From an uncultured cyanobacterium (lineage in GTDB: Bacteria > Cyanobacteriota > Vampirovibrionia > Gastranaerophilales > Gastranaerophilaceae), in contig CAMAML010000008.1 in the NCBI GenBank assembly GCA_945836835.1, positions 1 through 14,676 of the forward strand: a DNA stretch of 14,676 bases. Direction: 5' to 3'. Each line of letters begins with the position of its first letter. Position 1 is the first letter of the stretch. The translations under genes were made by a program, and so were the position numbers. This document shows positions 1-6,615 of this stretch, in pieces. The notes under the pieces were generated by a model that was given only the letters and a program-made list of their open reading frames with translations, had not been told where the DNA came from and searched no databases.

Positions 1-1
1 A

Positions 2-760
2 ATGGCTAAAAACTTCAAACAACATAACGCTTTCACATTAGCGGAAGTATTGATAACCCTGGGCGTAATCGGCGTGGTGGTGGCGGTAACCATGCCAACA
101 CTTATTAAAAAATATCAAACCATTGTACTATCAAAACAACTAAATTCAATGTACGCCATGCTCTCTCAAGCACTGATTTCAACCAAGCAGGAACTGGGCT
201 GCAACTCCATTTTCAAAGAATATATCGTATACAATCCGACTACGGGGTATTACAAGGAGCAAGAATTTTTAGATGCATTTTACAAACAGTTGAAAGTCGT
301 AAGAACATTGTCAACATCGGAAATCCCCAAATACTCAACTTATTCAAGTTCAAATATAGAATATCGTTCAACAAACTCCTCATTTTTTGTAGCCTATCCT
401 GACAAGCTTTTGCCAAACGGTGCTACAATCTATGCAAATCTTGGGACAGATTATGACGGAAAGTTTGTTGCGTTCATTATAGATGTAAACGGGACAAAAA
501 AGCCGAACCGATACGGGTATGACCTTTTCAGATTGATAATAAATACACCTGACGATAAGCTCTTTGGTAGTAAAAAAGTAAGAGATTATTCCGAAGAAGA
601 GTTAGACAACATGTATCAGCCACTCAGGGATCTCTTTGGGCATCCGTGTTCAAAAAACTCCAAACAATCCACAAACGGAGAGGGTTGTGCATGGTATGCA
701 CTCCGAGATATTTGCCCCGATGATGACTCAAAAAAATATTGGGAATGTCTGCCAAATTAA
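2..760 (+). CDS. Type IV pilin-like / type II secretion pseudopilin
   Basis: 252-residue protein with a class III (prepilin) signal. A short charged leader (residues 1-10) is followed by FTLAEVLITLGVIGVV, so prepilin peptidase would cut between Ala10 and Phe11; Ala replaces the usual Gly at -1. Glu15 is the conserved Glu5 of the mature protein. Residues 11-33 form the hydrophobic helix that anchors the subunit in the inner membrane and packs the pilus core. The rest is a soluble head with five Cys (67, 216, 229, 238, 249), which may form disulfides, and a DVNGTKKPNRYGYD motif (161-174) that I associate with Gastranaerophilales pseudopilins. Its role is a subunit of a type IV pilus or type II secretion pseudopilus; which one cannot be decided, because no assembly genes are present. 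The ATG is the second base of the window, so its ribosome-binding site is not visible and a start further upstream cannot be excluded. Confidence 0.85.
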   Translation: MAKNFKQHNAFTLAEVLITLGVIGVVVAVTMPTLIKKYQTIVLSKQLNSMYAMLSQALISTKQELGCNSIFKEYIVYNPTTGYYKEQEFLDAFYKQLKVVRTLSTSEIPKYSTYSSSNIEYRSTNSSFFVAYPDKLLPNGATIYANLGTDYDGKFVAFIIDVNGTKKPNRYGYDLFRLIINTPDDKLFGSKKVRDYSEEELDNMYQPLRDLFGHPCSKNSKQSTNGEGCAWYALRDICPDDDSKKYWECLPN

Positions 761-790
761 CTGTCGCTTTCCTCGTTTTTCATGTATAAT
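761..790 (+). promoter_or_regulatory. Probable promoter of the GT9 gene
   Basis: A perfect -10 hexamer TATAAT lies at 785-790, between the pseudopilin stop and the GT9 start. A weak -35 (CTGTCG, 761-766, 3 of 6 matches) is 18 bp upstream. Expected transcription start is near 797, followed by the AGGAG at 801-805. Readthrough from the pseudopilin gene is also possible, since no terminator hairpin is visible in the gap. Confidence 0.45.
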
Positions 791-816
791 TATCACGTAA
801 AGGAGCAAAAAGAGGC

Positions 817-1845
817 GTGGGCAAAAATTCTAAAAAAGTTTTACTGATAAAATTGTCCTCCTTAGGGGATGTGATTTTCAACATCCCGTTGGCTCACATA
901 CTTAAAAACAACGGTTATGAGGTTACTTGGCTTGTCGGCGAAAAAGGATATTCCATCCTCAATGGCAACCCATGCGTTGACGAGGTTATTCTTTTGCCCG
1001 TCGAAAAATGGAAAAAATCAGGCAATATTTTGGCGAACCTCAAAGAGGGGCTGGAAATTTTAAGCCACATCAGAGCAAAACGGTTTGACATCTGCCTTGA
1101 CACCCACCTGAGGCTCAAAAGCCTCTTGTGGACAAGGTTTTGCGGAGCAAAACGAAGAATTGTTTCTAAAAGTGCGAAAGAATTTTCAATTTTGGGCGGG
1201 AACGAATTTATTCCAAAGTTTTCGCACGACCATGCCGTCGAAAAATATTGGGAATATGCAACCTATTTGGGCTTGGATATTTCCGAGGTAAAATTTTCTC
1301 TCCCAACCCCCGAAAAAGAAACGCAAACCTCCGTCGACGGACTGCTCCACACGATTGACCCGTCAAAGCGGGTTATCCTGATTGCACCCGCAACGACCTG
1401 GAAAGGAAAGCACTGGAGCAAAGATAACTGGAAAAACCTTGTCGAAAAATTTGGGGACAGTTATAATATAGTTTTTACAGGCACAAAAAACGACGAAGAC
1501 CTGATTAATTATATCAGAGGCGGAAAGCATTTGAGCCTTGCAGGCAAGACGAACTTAAACGAGCTGATAGAGGTTTTGAGGCGGACGGATTTGTTAATTT
1601 CGCTGGACAGCGGTACGACACACCTTGCACGGGCAACCGAAGCCCCAAAGATTGTTTCAATATTCTGTTGCACTCCGCAAAGTTTTTATGCACCGATTGG
1701 AGCAAAGGACAGGTATATTTCACTTCAGAACGAAGTCTGCTCGCCATGTCATCACAAAAAATGTGTCGGGACACGTCCATATATTTGCACGACGTCCCCT
1801 GATGTTAAGAGCGTTTGGTCTGCGGTTAAGCGACTTTTGGCGTGA
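817..1845 (+). CDS. Glycosyltransferase family 9, LPS heptosyltransferase I-like
   Basis: 342-residue GT-B fold enzyme of family GT9, which transfers ADP-activated heptose to the inner core of lipopolysaccharide at the cytoplasmic face of the inner membrane. The N-terminal motif IKLSSLGDV (11-19) carries Asp18, equivalent to the catalytic Asp of WaaC. The middle motif PATTWKGKHW (191-200) resembles the WaaC motif ATTRDDKHW, with Lys198 at the donor-phosphate position. LDSGTTHLA (263-271) is the donor-binding motif of the family. A cysteine cluster (C308, C311, C316, C324) follows near the C-terminus, as in many GT9 members. The start is GTG; AGGAG at 801-805 lies 11 nt upstream, a little far, but the SSLGDV motif must be near the N-terminus, which fits this start. 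The exact acceptor (Kdo or another core sugar) is inferred from the WaaC-like motifs only. Confidence 0.85.
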   Translation: MGKNSKKVLLIKLSSLGDVIFNIPLAHILKNNGYEVTWLVGEKGYSILNGNPCVDEVILLPVEKWKKSGNILANLKEGLEILSHIRAKRFDICLDTHLRLKSLLWTRFCGAKRRIVSKSAKEFSILGGNEFIPKFSHDHAVEKYWEYATYLGLDISEVKFSLPTPEKETQTSVDGLLHTIDPSKRVILIAPATTWKGKHWSKDNWKNLVEKFGDSYNIVFTGTKNDEDLINYIRGGKHLSLAGKTNLNELIEVLRRTDLLISLDSGTTHLARATEAPKIVSIFCCTPQSFYAPIGAKDRYISLQNEVCSPCHHKKCVGTRPYICTTSPDVKSVWSAVKRLLA

Positions 1846-2123
1846 ATTGAACGATTAATTTATGGCCTTTAAAGTTACGGTTATTGGTACTCTAAAAATT
1901 CATCGAGGCCTGAAACAACTGTTCGCCCCCTCACCTGCATTTGCACGCCTCGTCCCTCGGCTACAAATTCAGCCCTCCCCCGCTCTTGTGTGGAGACGAA
2001 GGGACACAAGGTTCTCCACGCTTCGAGAATTGGAACATCCTACGACGCCCAATTCCCCCGATAAAACTTAATCACTTAGCCGCTACTTTATACAATGGCT
2101 TTTTCCGCTTTCGCCAATCCGGT
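1846..2123. other. Noncoding block with several perfect inverted repeats
   Basis: This gap between convergent genes is C-rich on the + strand and unlike its neighbours in composition. It holds adjacent perfect stems: CTTGTGT/ACACAAG (1985-1991/2004-2010, 12-nt loop) and GAATTGG/CCAATTC (2027-2033/2049-2055, 15-nt loop). A competing 7-bp stem GTGGAGA/TCTCCAC (1990-1996/2013-2019) and a CGAGGC/GCCTCG pair (1904-1909/1947-1952) are also present. A + strand reading frame at 1862-2071 has no ribosome-binding site and a Pro/Arg-rich, low-complexity product, so I do not call it. The block could be an interspersed noncoding repeat, a structured RNA, or the decayed 3' end of the mannosidase gene. The inverted repeats are seen directly; the role is unknown. 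Confidence 0.4.
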
Positions 2124-4163
2124 TCAAACCGTTACCCCGCCCAAGAAAAACTCCTCAACTCGGGGGAGGTAACTTTCCGGGTTAAATGCACCAATGGCAA
2201 ATTCTGCCGTGTTGTCTCCCGGCTGTTGGGCATCATCGACCGCAATCGGAGGTCCCGCAGGGGTTGTACGACACGGATTTTTCGGGTCGGAAATCAGCCC
2301 GACGGAACGCAAAAGCGTCAGACATAAGGTGTTTCTATAAACCTCGTACTCCGTAAGCCCCTTTGAGATAATCCCGACGCCCTGAGTCCCCACAAACCGT
2401 TGCATCGGGGCGGTATTCGTCCTTGCCTCAAGCCCTTTTGTTTTCGGCAGGTGCTTTCTTATGTCGTAATTCGGGTTAAATTCTCGGATGATGAGTTTTC
2501 CCATATCCTCCGAGTAGGTTTTGGTAACAAGTTGCGGGAGTTTTACCCGAACCTGCCAAAGTTTGTTTTTGAGCTTATTTTCCCAATCGATTTTGAACTT
2601 GACAAGGTCTGAATTTTTGTCCAAGAAAATTTTCACGTCAAAAAACGTCGTCCAAACCTTCAACCCCACACGCAAATCCCCTTGTTCAAAAACTTCCGTC
2701 CCGAGGATTTTGGCAACTTCGCCCCTATCGCCTGCTACGGCACCGAAGTTGTACGTGTCGCCAAGGTCGTCGTATCTGACAAAATCAAGTTCAATCCCGT
2801 CGTTTACAAAAACTTTGTCCCCTTTAATCTCCAAAGTAATTTTGGAGTTGGAAATTTTTCCCTGCTCAACCTGCAGTCTGTCGGCGGAGGTCGAAACCTC
2901 CTTTAAGTAAGTGTAAATTTCGGTGTAATCCTCCGTAATCGGGATTTTTTGCGTGTCGTACAAAATCTCGTCGACAAAACCTTTTCGAGAGGAAATTTTC
3001 TGACATCCCGCTGGAATTTCCGTTCCCTCAAACTCCATAACGGAGCGGTATTGCTCGTTATATTTCACCCAAAACCCCTCAAAATCTTTCGGGTAAAGGA
3101 ATTTCAGCTCTTTTAGGATTGTTTGGGCAATTTCGACGACTTTTTCGTATCGGGTTAAGTTTTCTCTATGCACGGCATCCGTCGAACACCCGCAAATCCC
3201 GTCGTGTGCCTGATTTTTCAGCAAAAGTTTGTACGCATGTTCAACCGCCGACGAGTAATTTCCGCCAAACCGTTTTTGAAACACGTCCGCCAAGTTCAAC
3301 AAATAACAAGCCTTTACGTTATGTTGTTTGATTTTTGTCCTCGCCGAATAACTTCCCTGCAAAATGAAAGTCTTTGAATTGTCCCGAAGCTCGTCGTCCC
3401 ACTCAAACTTAAACTTATCCTTCACAAGTTCAAAATACTTGAATGGCGTTGAAATCTCGATGTCATAGCCGTCCAAAATTTCGTTAACCTTCTCAACCTG
3501 TTCAACGATATCCGACTCAACGCCCAAATGGTCGGCACCAATCGGCAAAAGCAGGACATCACCCGATTTTTCGGCGATTTTGTCTAAATTTGACTTGAGC
3601 CAATCCGCTTTCTTCTCAATCGACATCGGGGCGGAAAAAATATCCATAAAATAGCCCCTCACAAGGTTCACCGTATCAACCCCGCAAAACCGAAATTCCG
3701 ACGGAAAATCCCCGCACCCTCGCCAAACGACGCACTTATCTATCCCGAAATTTTTAAAAATTTCCGCCACATGTTTGCTATGCCCGAAAGTGTCCGCAAG
3801 GTACCCGATAAAATCTTCGCAACCGTAACTTTTTGCAAGTTTTAACCCGATTTCAAGGTTCTTTTCAAAACATTCACGAGTGGTCAAAAACTCGTCCACA
3901 AGGGTATAACAAGGACCGATAAAAAGCCGTTTTTCTTCGATTAACCGCCTGACAAGCCCCTCTTTTTCGGGGCGAAGTTCCAAATAGTCCGTCAATGCAC
4001 AAACCTGCCCGTCAAAATAAAAACTCGGGATTTTGTTTGCTTCAAGAAGCTCAAGAACGTTGTCAAAAACCCTCAAAAGCCGAAGTCTGAAAACCTCGAA
4101 CTCTCTGTACCACTCTCTGTCCCAGTGGGTGTGCAAATATGCAATAACTTTTTTCTTATCCAT
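2124..4163 (-). CDS. GH38 alpha-mannosidase-like hydrolase, C-terminally short
   Basis: 679-residue glycoside hydrolase of family GH38, a retaining zinc enzyme acting on alpha-mannosides (the MngB-type bacterial branch includes mannosylglycerate hydrolases). Zinc and catalytic residues are all visible: HTHWD (His13, Asp15), the nucleophile Asp124 in LADTFGH, and His320 in NQAHDG. The segment GSYSARTKIKQHN (270-282) matches the conserved Ser-Arg-Lys-Gln-Asn region before the last zinc ligand. No signal peptide is seen, so it is probably cytoplasmic. Bacterial GH38 enzymes are often about 850-900 residues; this one stops some 200 residues early, soon after the TPAGPP motif, and none of the three downstream frames continues the domain. 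The ATG at 4163 is preferred over an in-frame TTG at 4178 because the TTG abuts the -10 box and would lie upstream of the predicted transcript start. There is no Shine-Dalgarno. The substrate is not inferable. Confidence 0.85.
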   Translation of the reverse strand: MDKKKVIAYLHTHWDREWYREFEVFRLRLLRVFDNVLELLEANKIPSFYFDGQVCALTDYLELRPEKEGLVRRLIEEKRLFIGPCYTLVDEFLTTRECFEKNLEIGLKLAKSYGCEDFIGYLADTFGHSKHVAEIFKNFGIDKCVVWRGCGDFPSEFRFCGVDTVNLVRGYFMDIFSAPMSIEKKADWLKSNLDKIAEKSGDVLLLPIGADHLGVESDIVEQVEKVNEILDGYDIEISTPFKYFELVKDKFKFEWDDELRDNSKTFILQGSYSARTKIKQHNVKACYLLNLADVFQKRFGGNYSSAVEHAYKLLLKNQAHDGICGCSTDAVHRENLTRYEKVVEIAQTILKELKFLYPKDFEGFWVKYNEQYRSVMEFEGTEIPAGCQKISSRKGFVDEILYDTQKIPITEDYTEIYTYLKEVSTSADRLQVEQGKISNSKITLEIKGDKVFVNDGIELDFVRYDDLGDTYNFGAVAGDRGEVAKILGTEVFEQGDLRVGLKVWTTFFDVKIFLDKNSDLVKFKIDWENKLKNKLWQVRVKLPQLVTKTYSEDMGKLIIREFNPNYDIRKHLPKTKGLEARTNTAPMQRFVGTQGVGIISKGLTEYEVYRNTLCLTLLRSVGLISDPKNPCRTTPAGPPIAVDDAQQPGDNTAEFAIGAFNPESYLPRVEEFFLGGVTV

Positions 4164-4169
4164 AACCCG

Positions 4170-4198
4170 ATTATACAATATTTTTTAAAAATTCGCAA
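4170..4198 (-). promoter_or_regulatory. Sigma70-type promoter for the GH38 gene (leaderless geometry)
   Basis: Read on the minus strand: -35 TTGCGA (4198-4193, 4 of 6 matches), a 17-bp spacer, and a perfect -10 TATAAT (4175-4170). Exactly six bases separate the -10 from the ATG at 4163, so the usual start point (7 nt downstream) is the A of the ATG. No ribosome-binding site can exist on such a transcript. Confidence 0.7.
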
Positions 4199-4284
4199 GA
4201 TGAAACCGCCGATTGGCTAAAACTTTCGGTTAATGTAAAACCTTCCCGCAAGAAATATATTTATAAATAAAAAAAGGAGATTTT

Positions 4285-4764
4285 ATGCGAAAAATTTTAT
4301 ACATATTGATTGCGGTATTCGTGCTGACAGTCTTGGGTGCGACGGTCTTAGCAAGCGAGGAAGGGGATGCCGTGAACTTTTTCAAAAAATATATAGTTGC
4401 CGCAAACTCCTACAGCCCTGAAATTCTAACATTTTACGCTCCCGATGCCAAAATTATCAGGCAAGTCATCAAGCCCGACGGCACGCCCGTTGACATTAAC
4501 ACCGACACCGAAACTTATATCAAACAGCTCAAACTCGGTCAGCGTATGGCAAAACTCAGAAAATACAAAAACACTTATACAAACATCAAGTCCGAAAAAG
4601 TCAAAAACGGGTACAAAATCTCGTCTCTCCGCCAGCCTTCGGGCGAAAAATACAAGCTGAAAACCTATATGATTGTCCAAAAACAACCCGACGGCAAATG
4701 GCTTATCGTGGAAGAATTTATGCAAACAAAGGTTCAAACATTCCTAAAGTATGCGAAAAAATAG
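4285..4764 (+). CDS. Small exported NTF2/SnoaL-like protein of unknown function
   Basis: 159-residue protein with a clear Sec signal peptide: basic start, hydrophobic stretch at residues 4-21, and a likely signal peptidase I site after VLA (Ala23). The mature part begins with a helix (NFFKKYIVAANSYS), then LTFYAPDAKI, and ends with a strand-like segment QPDGKWLIVEEF (134-145). This pattern of an N-terminal helix, YxPDA and C-terminal strands fits the NTF2/SnoaL-like (DUF4440-type) alpha+beta fold. It is likely periplasmic or secreted. No catalytic residues or cofactor motif can be assigned. It starts with ATG behind a strong AGGAG at 4275-4279 (5-nt spacing) and is transcribed divergently from the mannosidase across a 121-bp gap. 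The fold call is moderate and the function is unknown. Confidence 0.75.
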   Translation: MRKILYILIAVFVLTVLGATVLASEEGDAVNFFKKYIVAANSYSPEILTFYAPDAKIIRQVIKPDGTPVDINTDTETYIKQLKLGQRMAKLRKYKNTYTNIKSEKVKNGYKISSLRQPSGEKYKLKTYMIVQKQPDGKWLIVEEFMQTKVQTFLKYAKK

Positions 4765-4840
4765 TTATGGCATCAGCCTCGTCATAAGGGGAAAGGGCAT
4801 GCGGTTATGTTTGCCGCAAAATAGCGGAAAAGGTTGCAAA

Positions 4841-5251
4841 TTACTTCTTATCAACGATTTTTATAATATGCCACCCGTAGTCAGTTCTGACGGGGTTTGA
4901 AATTTCACCGACATTCATCGAAAAGGCTTTCTTTTCAAATTCGGGAACCATTTGCCCCCTGCTAAAGTACCCTAAATATCCGCCGTTACGGGCTGAAGGA
5001 CACATAGAATATTTTTGGGCATAATATTCAAAACTTCCGCCCCTGTCGAGTTCCTTCTTAATCTCGACCGCATCGGCGGCGTTCCGTACCAAAATGTGCT
5101 GTGCCGCAACCTGATTGTACTGATAGGTCTGCTCATCCTCCGCATCATAAGTCTTGTCGGGGTTGGAAATTCCCCAAGCGTACGCCCCGCATGTGCCGAC
5201 ACCCGCAAAAATTATCAATACCAAAAATGTTTTTATCAAAAAATTCTTCAT
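4841..5251 (-). CDS. Exported PpiC-type parvulin peptidyl-prolyl cis-trans isomerase
   Basis: 136-residue protein: an N-terminal signal peptide or membrane anchor (hydrophobic residues 4-24, possible AYA cleavage site at 23-25), a short linker, then one parvulin domain (about 48-136). The domain resembles E. coli Par10/PpiC closely: QHILV (His52), MCPSARNGGYLG with Cys84, GQMVPEFEKKAF with Met101 and Phe105, and the terminal DYGWHIIKI with His128, so the expected active-site set is complete. It would catalyse isomerisation of Xaa-Pro bonds and aid folding of exported proteins on the periplasmic side. It lacks the chaperone arms of SurA or PrsA. There is no Shine-Dalgarno before the ATG, but a promoter directly abuts it. 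It lies 67 nt downstream of the DUF3137 gene on the same strand, so it may also be made by readthrough. Confidence 0.9.
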   Translation of the reverse strand: MKNFLIKTFLVLIIFAGVGTCGAYAWGISNPDKTYDAEDEQTYQYNQVAAQHILVRNAADAVEIKKELDRGGSFEYYAQKYSMCPSARNGGYLGYFSRGQMVPEFEKKAFSMNVGEISNPVRTDYGWHIIKIVDKK

Positions 5252-5257
5252 ACCGAA

Positions 5258-5286
5258 ATTCTATACTAAAAGTTTACGGAAATCAA
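5258..5286 (-). promoter_or_regulatory. Sigma70-type promoter for the parvulin gene (leaderless geometry)
   Basis: On the minus strand: -35 TTGATT (5286-5281, 4 of 6), a 17-bp spacer, and -10 TAGAAT (5263-5258, 5 of 6). Six bases separate the -10 from the ATG at 5251, so the expected +1 is the A of the start codon. The geometry is identical to the GH38 promoter. Confidence 0.6.
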
Positions 5287-5298
5287 TTAGCTTGAGGA

Positions 5299-5322
5299 GT
5301 GATTAACCTGTCACTTAATCAC
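5299..5322. other. Perfect 8-bp inverted repeat over the DUF3137 stop codon
   Basis: GTGATTAA (5299-5306) and TTAATCAC (5315-5322) are exact reverse complements around an 8-nt loop. The right arm contains the DUF3137 stop codon (5319-5321). The repeat ends 13 bp upstream of the -35 of the parvulin promoter. No T-run follows on the minus strand (the next bases are TCCTCAAG), so it is not a standard intrinsic terminator. It could be an mRNA stability hairpin or a dimeric repressor operator. Confidence 0.55.
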
Positions 5323-6431
5323 AACCCCGTGTGTTCCGTGAGCTTAAACCTGTCAATCAAACGCATAATGGAGGTCAGTTCATTAAAAAACTCTTCCATC
5401 TGTTTTGGGTCTTTGAGGGTGTGAAAAAGTCCGCCGACCTCAAAAAGGTTCTTGTTAGTAGAAAGTGCAAACAAAATATGGCTGTCATAAAACGCACACT
5501 TCGCGTTCTTTGCACCAAACGCCGTTTGGATATGTTTGAACCGTTCCATAAATGCAGGTGTAATCAAGTATCTGCCCTCAACCTGATTGGTCGAGTATGC
5601 ACGATAGTGTTTGTTAAACTCCGGATCTTCGAGCTTGAGTTCCTGAAGATATGAACCTTTCCTGTTTTTAGACCTGCTTATTAATGCATAAACAATCAAA
5701 AATATCACTAACCCACCCCCTATAAACAAGAAAGATTTTAGTCCCGCCAGAAATGCCAGCAATAGGTTTCCTCCCAAGCTGACAACTAGGAATAAAATAT
5801 ACACTGATGTAAATATCTTGCCCCCGTCCCTCGATTTTGTCATTATGACGGTCTTGGAATTAATCGATTTATTGAAATCAAACTTGACAAGAACGCCTTT
5901 AAAAACCTCAATGGTACGTCTGTTTTTGCCGCTGCCTTGTTCCCGCCACATATGGGTTTCGCAGATTTTAAAGTTAATCCCCTTGTATTCGCCCGAAAAT
6001 GAGTCGTCGGAAGTTCTGCGGTTGTAAGGCGCGAAAAGTTCACTGTTACGGGCTTCATAGTCATCAATCAAGTCTATGTGAGGTGTCCACGACAAATTAC
6101 CGAAAACTTGCACTATATGCCCCATACAAGATTTTTTCAAGTTACTGATAAAATTGTCCCGTATGGAATAAATTATCCAGCCCCCCAGTACTCCGATACC
6201 AATCGCAACGCACATCAGTATTTCGCCAATGTCGTCGTTCTCTTGGGTTATGGAGCAAAGAAATACGCCAAACGCCAAAATCGCCGTGATAACCGCAACC
6301 AAAACCACAAGCGAGAGTTTTTTTATTCTCTCCGGCTCGTACATGTCAAATATCGGGAAAATATGCGTATGATAGACATGATAAAAATTTCTTCTGTAAT
6401 TTTCCATTACACTGTCACGAACAATCTTCAT
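5319..6431 (-). CDS. DUF3137 family membrane protein
   Basis: 370-residue integral membrane protein of the DUF3137 family, whose function is not established. The family signature is clear at 267-298: LKLEDPEF, then the stretch ending in EGRYLITPAFMERF. Four membrane segments are predicted by eye: 39-59, 69-90, 207-228 and 232-252. The first pair is the usual N-terminal hairpin; the second pair separates the FKGVLVKFDF strand region from the signature and looks like an additional membrane hairpin. The ATG at 6431 is preferred; a TTG one codon upstream is possible. AAGG (at about 6444-6441) lies 9 nt upstream of the ATG. The gene has its own promoter (6464-6492) and faces lpxA. The stop codon lies inside a perfect inverted repeat. 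Confidence 0.8.
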   Translation of the reverse strand: MKIVRDSVMENYRRNFYHVYHTHIFPIFDMYEPERIKKLSLVVLVAVITAILAFGVFLCSITQENDDIGEILMCVAIGIGVLGGWIIYSIRDNFISNLKKSCMGHIVQVFGNLSWTPHIDLIDDYEARNSELFAPYNRRTSDDSFSGEYKGINFKICETHMWREQGSGKNRRTIEVFKGVLVKFDFNKSINSKTVIMTKSRDGGKIFTSVYILFLVVSLGGNLLLAFLAGLKSFLFIGGGLVIFLIVYALISRSKNRKGSYLQELKLEDPEFNKHYRAYSTNQVEGRYLITPAFMERFKHIQTAFGAKNAKCAFYDSHILFALSTNKNLFEVGGLFHTLKDPKQMEEFFNELTSIMRLIDRFKLTEHTGL

Positions 6432-6463
6432 CAAAACCCGCCTTCTCTATTTATCATCACTAC

Positions 6464-6492
6464 ATTTTACAGAGTATATCATGCCTCGCCAA
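6464..6492 (-). promoter_or_regulatory. Promoter of the DUF3137 gene
   Basis: On the minus strand: -35 TTGGCG (6492-6487, 4 of 6), a 17-bp spacer, and -10 TAAAAT (6469-6464, 5 of 6). Expected start is near 6457, giving a leader of about 26 nt that contains the AAGG ribosome-binding site. Confidence 0.5.
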
Positions 6493-6550
6493 AATTTTTC
6501 TCATGTATCAAGAGGATATTCGCTTGCGGTATTAAAATTATATTAAAATC

Positions 6551-6579
6551 TTGTCCCGCCAAATTATTTATAATATAAT
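6551..6579 (+). promoter_or_regulatory. Promoter of the lpxA-aminopeptidase operon
   Basis: -35 TTGTCC (6551-6556, 4 of 6), a 17-bp spacer, and a perfect -10 TATAAT (6574-6579); a second overlapping TATAAT lies at 6569-6574. Expected start is near 6586, about 30 nt before the ATG, leaving room for the AGGAG at 6605-6609. Confidence 0.65.
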
Positions 6580-6615
6580 TAACCCAAGGGTCAGAAAATT
6601 AAAGAGGAGAGAAAA

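Noticed and set aside
1514..1780. Antisense open frame within the GT9 gene
   Set aside because: Shadow of a gene with clear family motifs on the other strand; no independent support.
1862..2071. Open frame of 69 codons on the + strand in the gap after the GT9 gene, and a longer overlapping one at 1941-2327
   Set aside because: No ribosome-binding site, Pro/Arg-rich low-complexity products without recognisable motifs, and the second runs antisense into the mannosidase gene. The inverted repeats explain the region better.
4164..4178. TTG at 4178 as the start of the mannosidase
   Set aside because: It abuts the TATAAT box and would lie upstream of the expected +1; the ATG at 4163 directly precedes the conserved HTHWD motif region.
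4231..4267. Promoter for the NTF2-like gene (TATAAA at 4262-4267 or TATATT at 4256-4261)
   Set aside because: The stretch is simply AT-rich and no acceptable -35 lies at 16-18 bp from either hexamer.
4802..4829. Possible terminator between the NTF2-like and parvulin genes (TGCGG/CCGCA and CCGC/GCGG pairs)
   Set aside because: Stems are only 4-5 bp, compete with each other, and have no T-run in either direction.
6078..6578. 166-codon open frame on the + strand
   Set aside because: It lies largely antisense to the well-supported DUF3137 gene and across its promoter, with no ribosome-binding site or motif.
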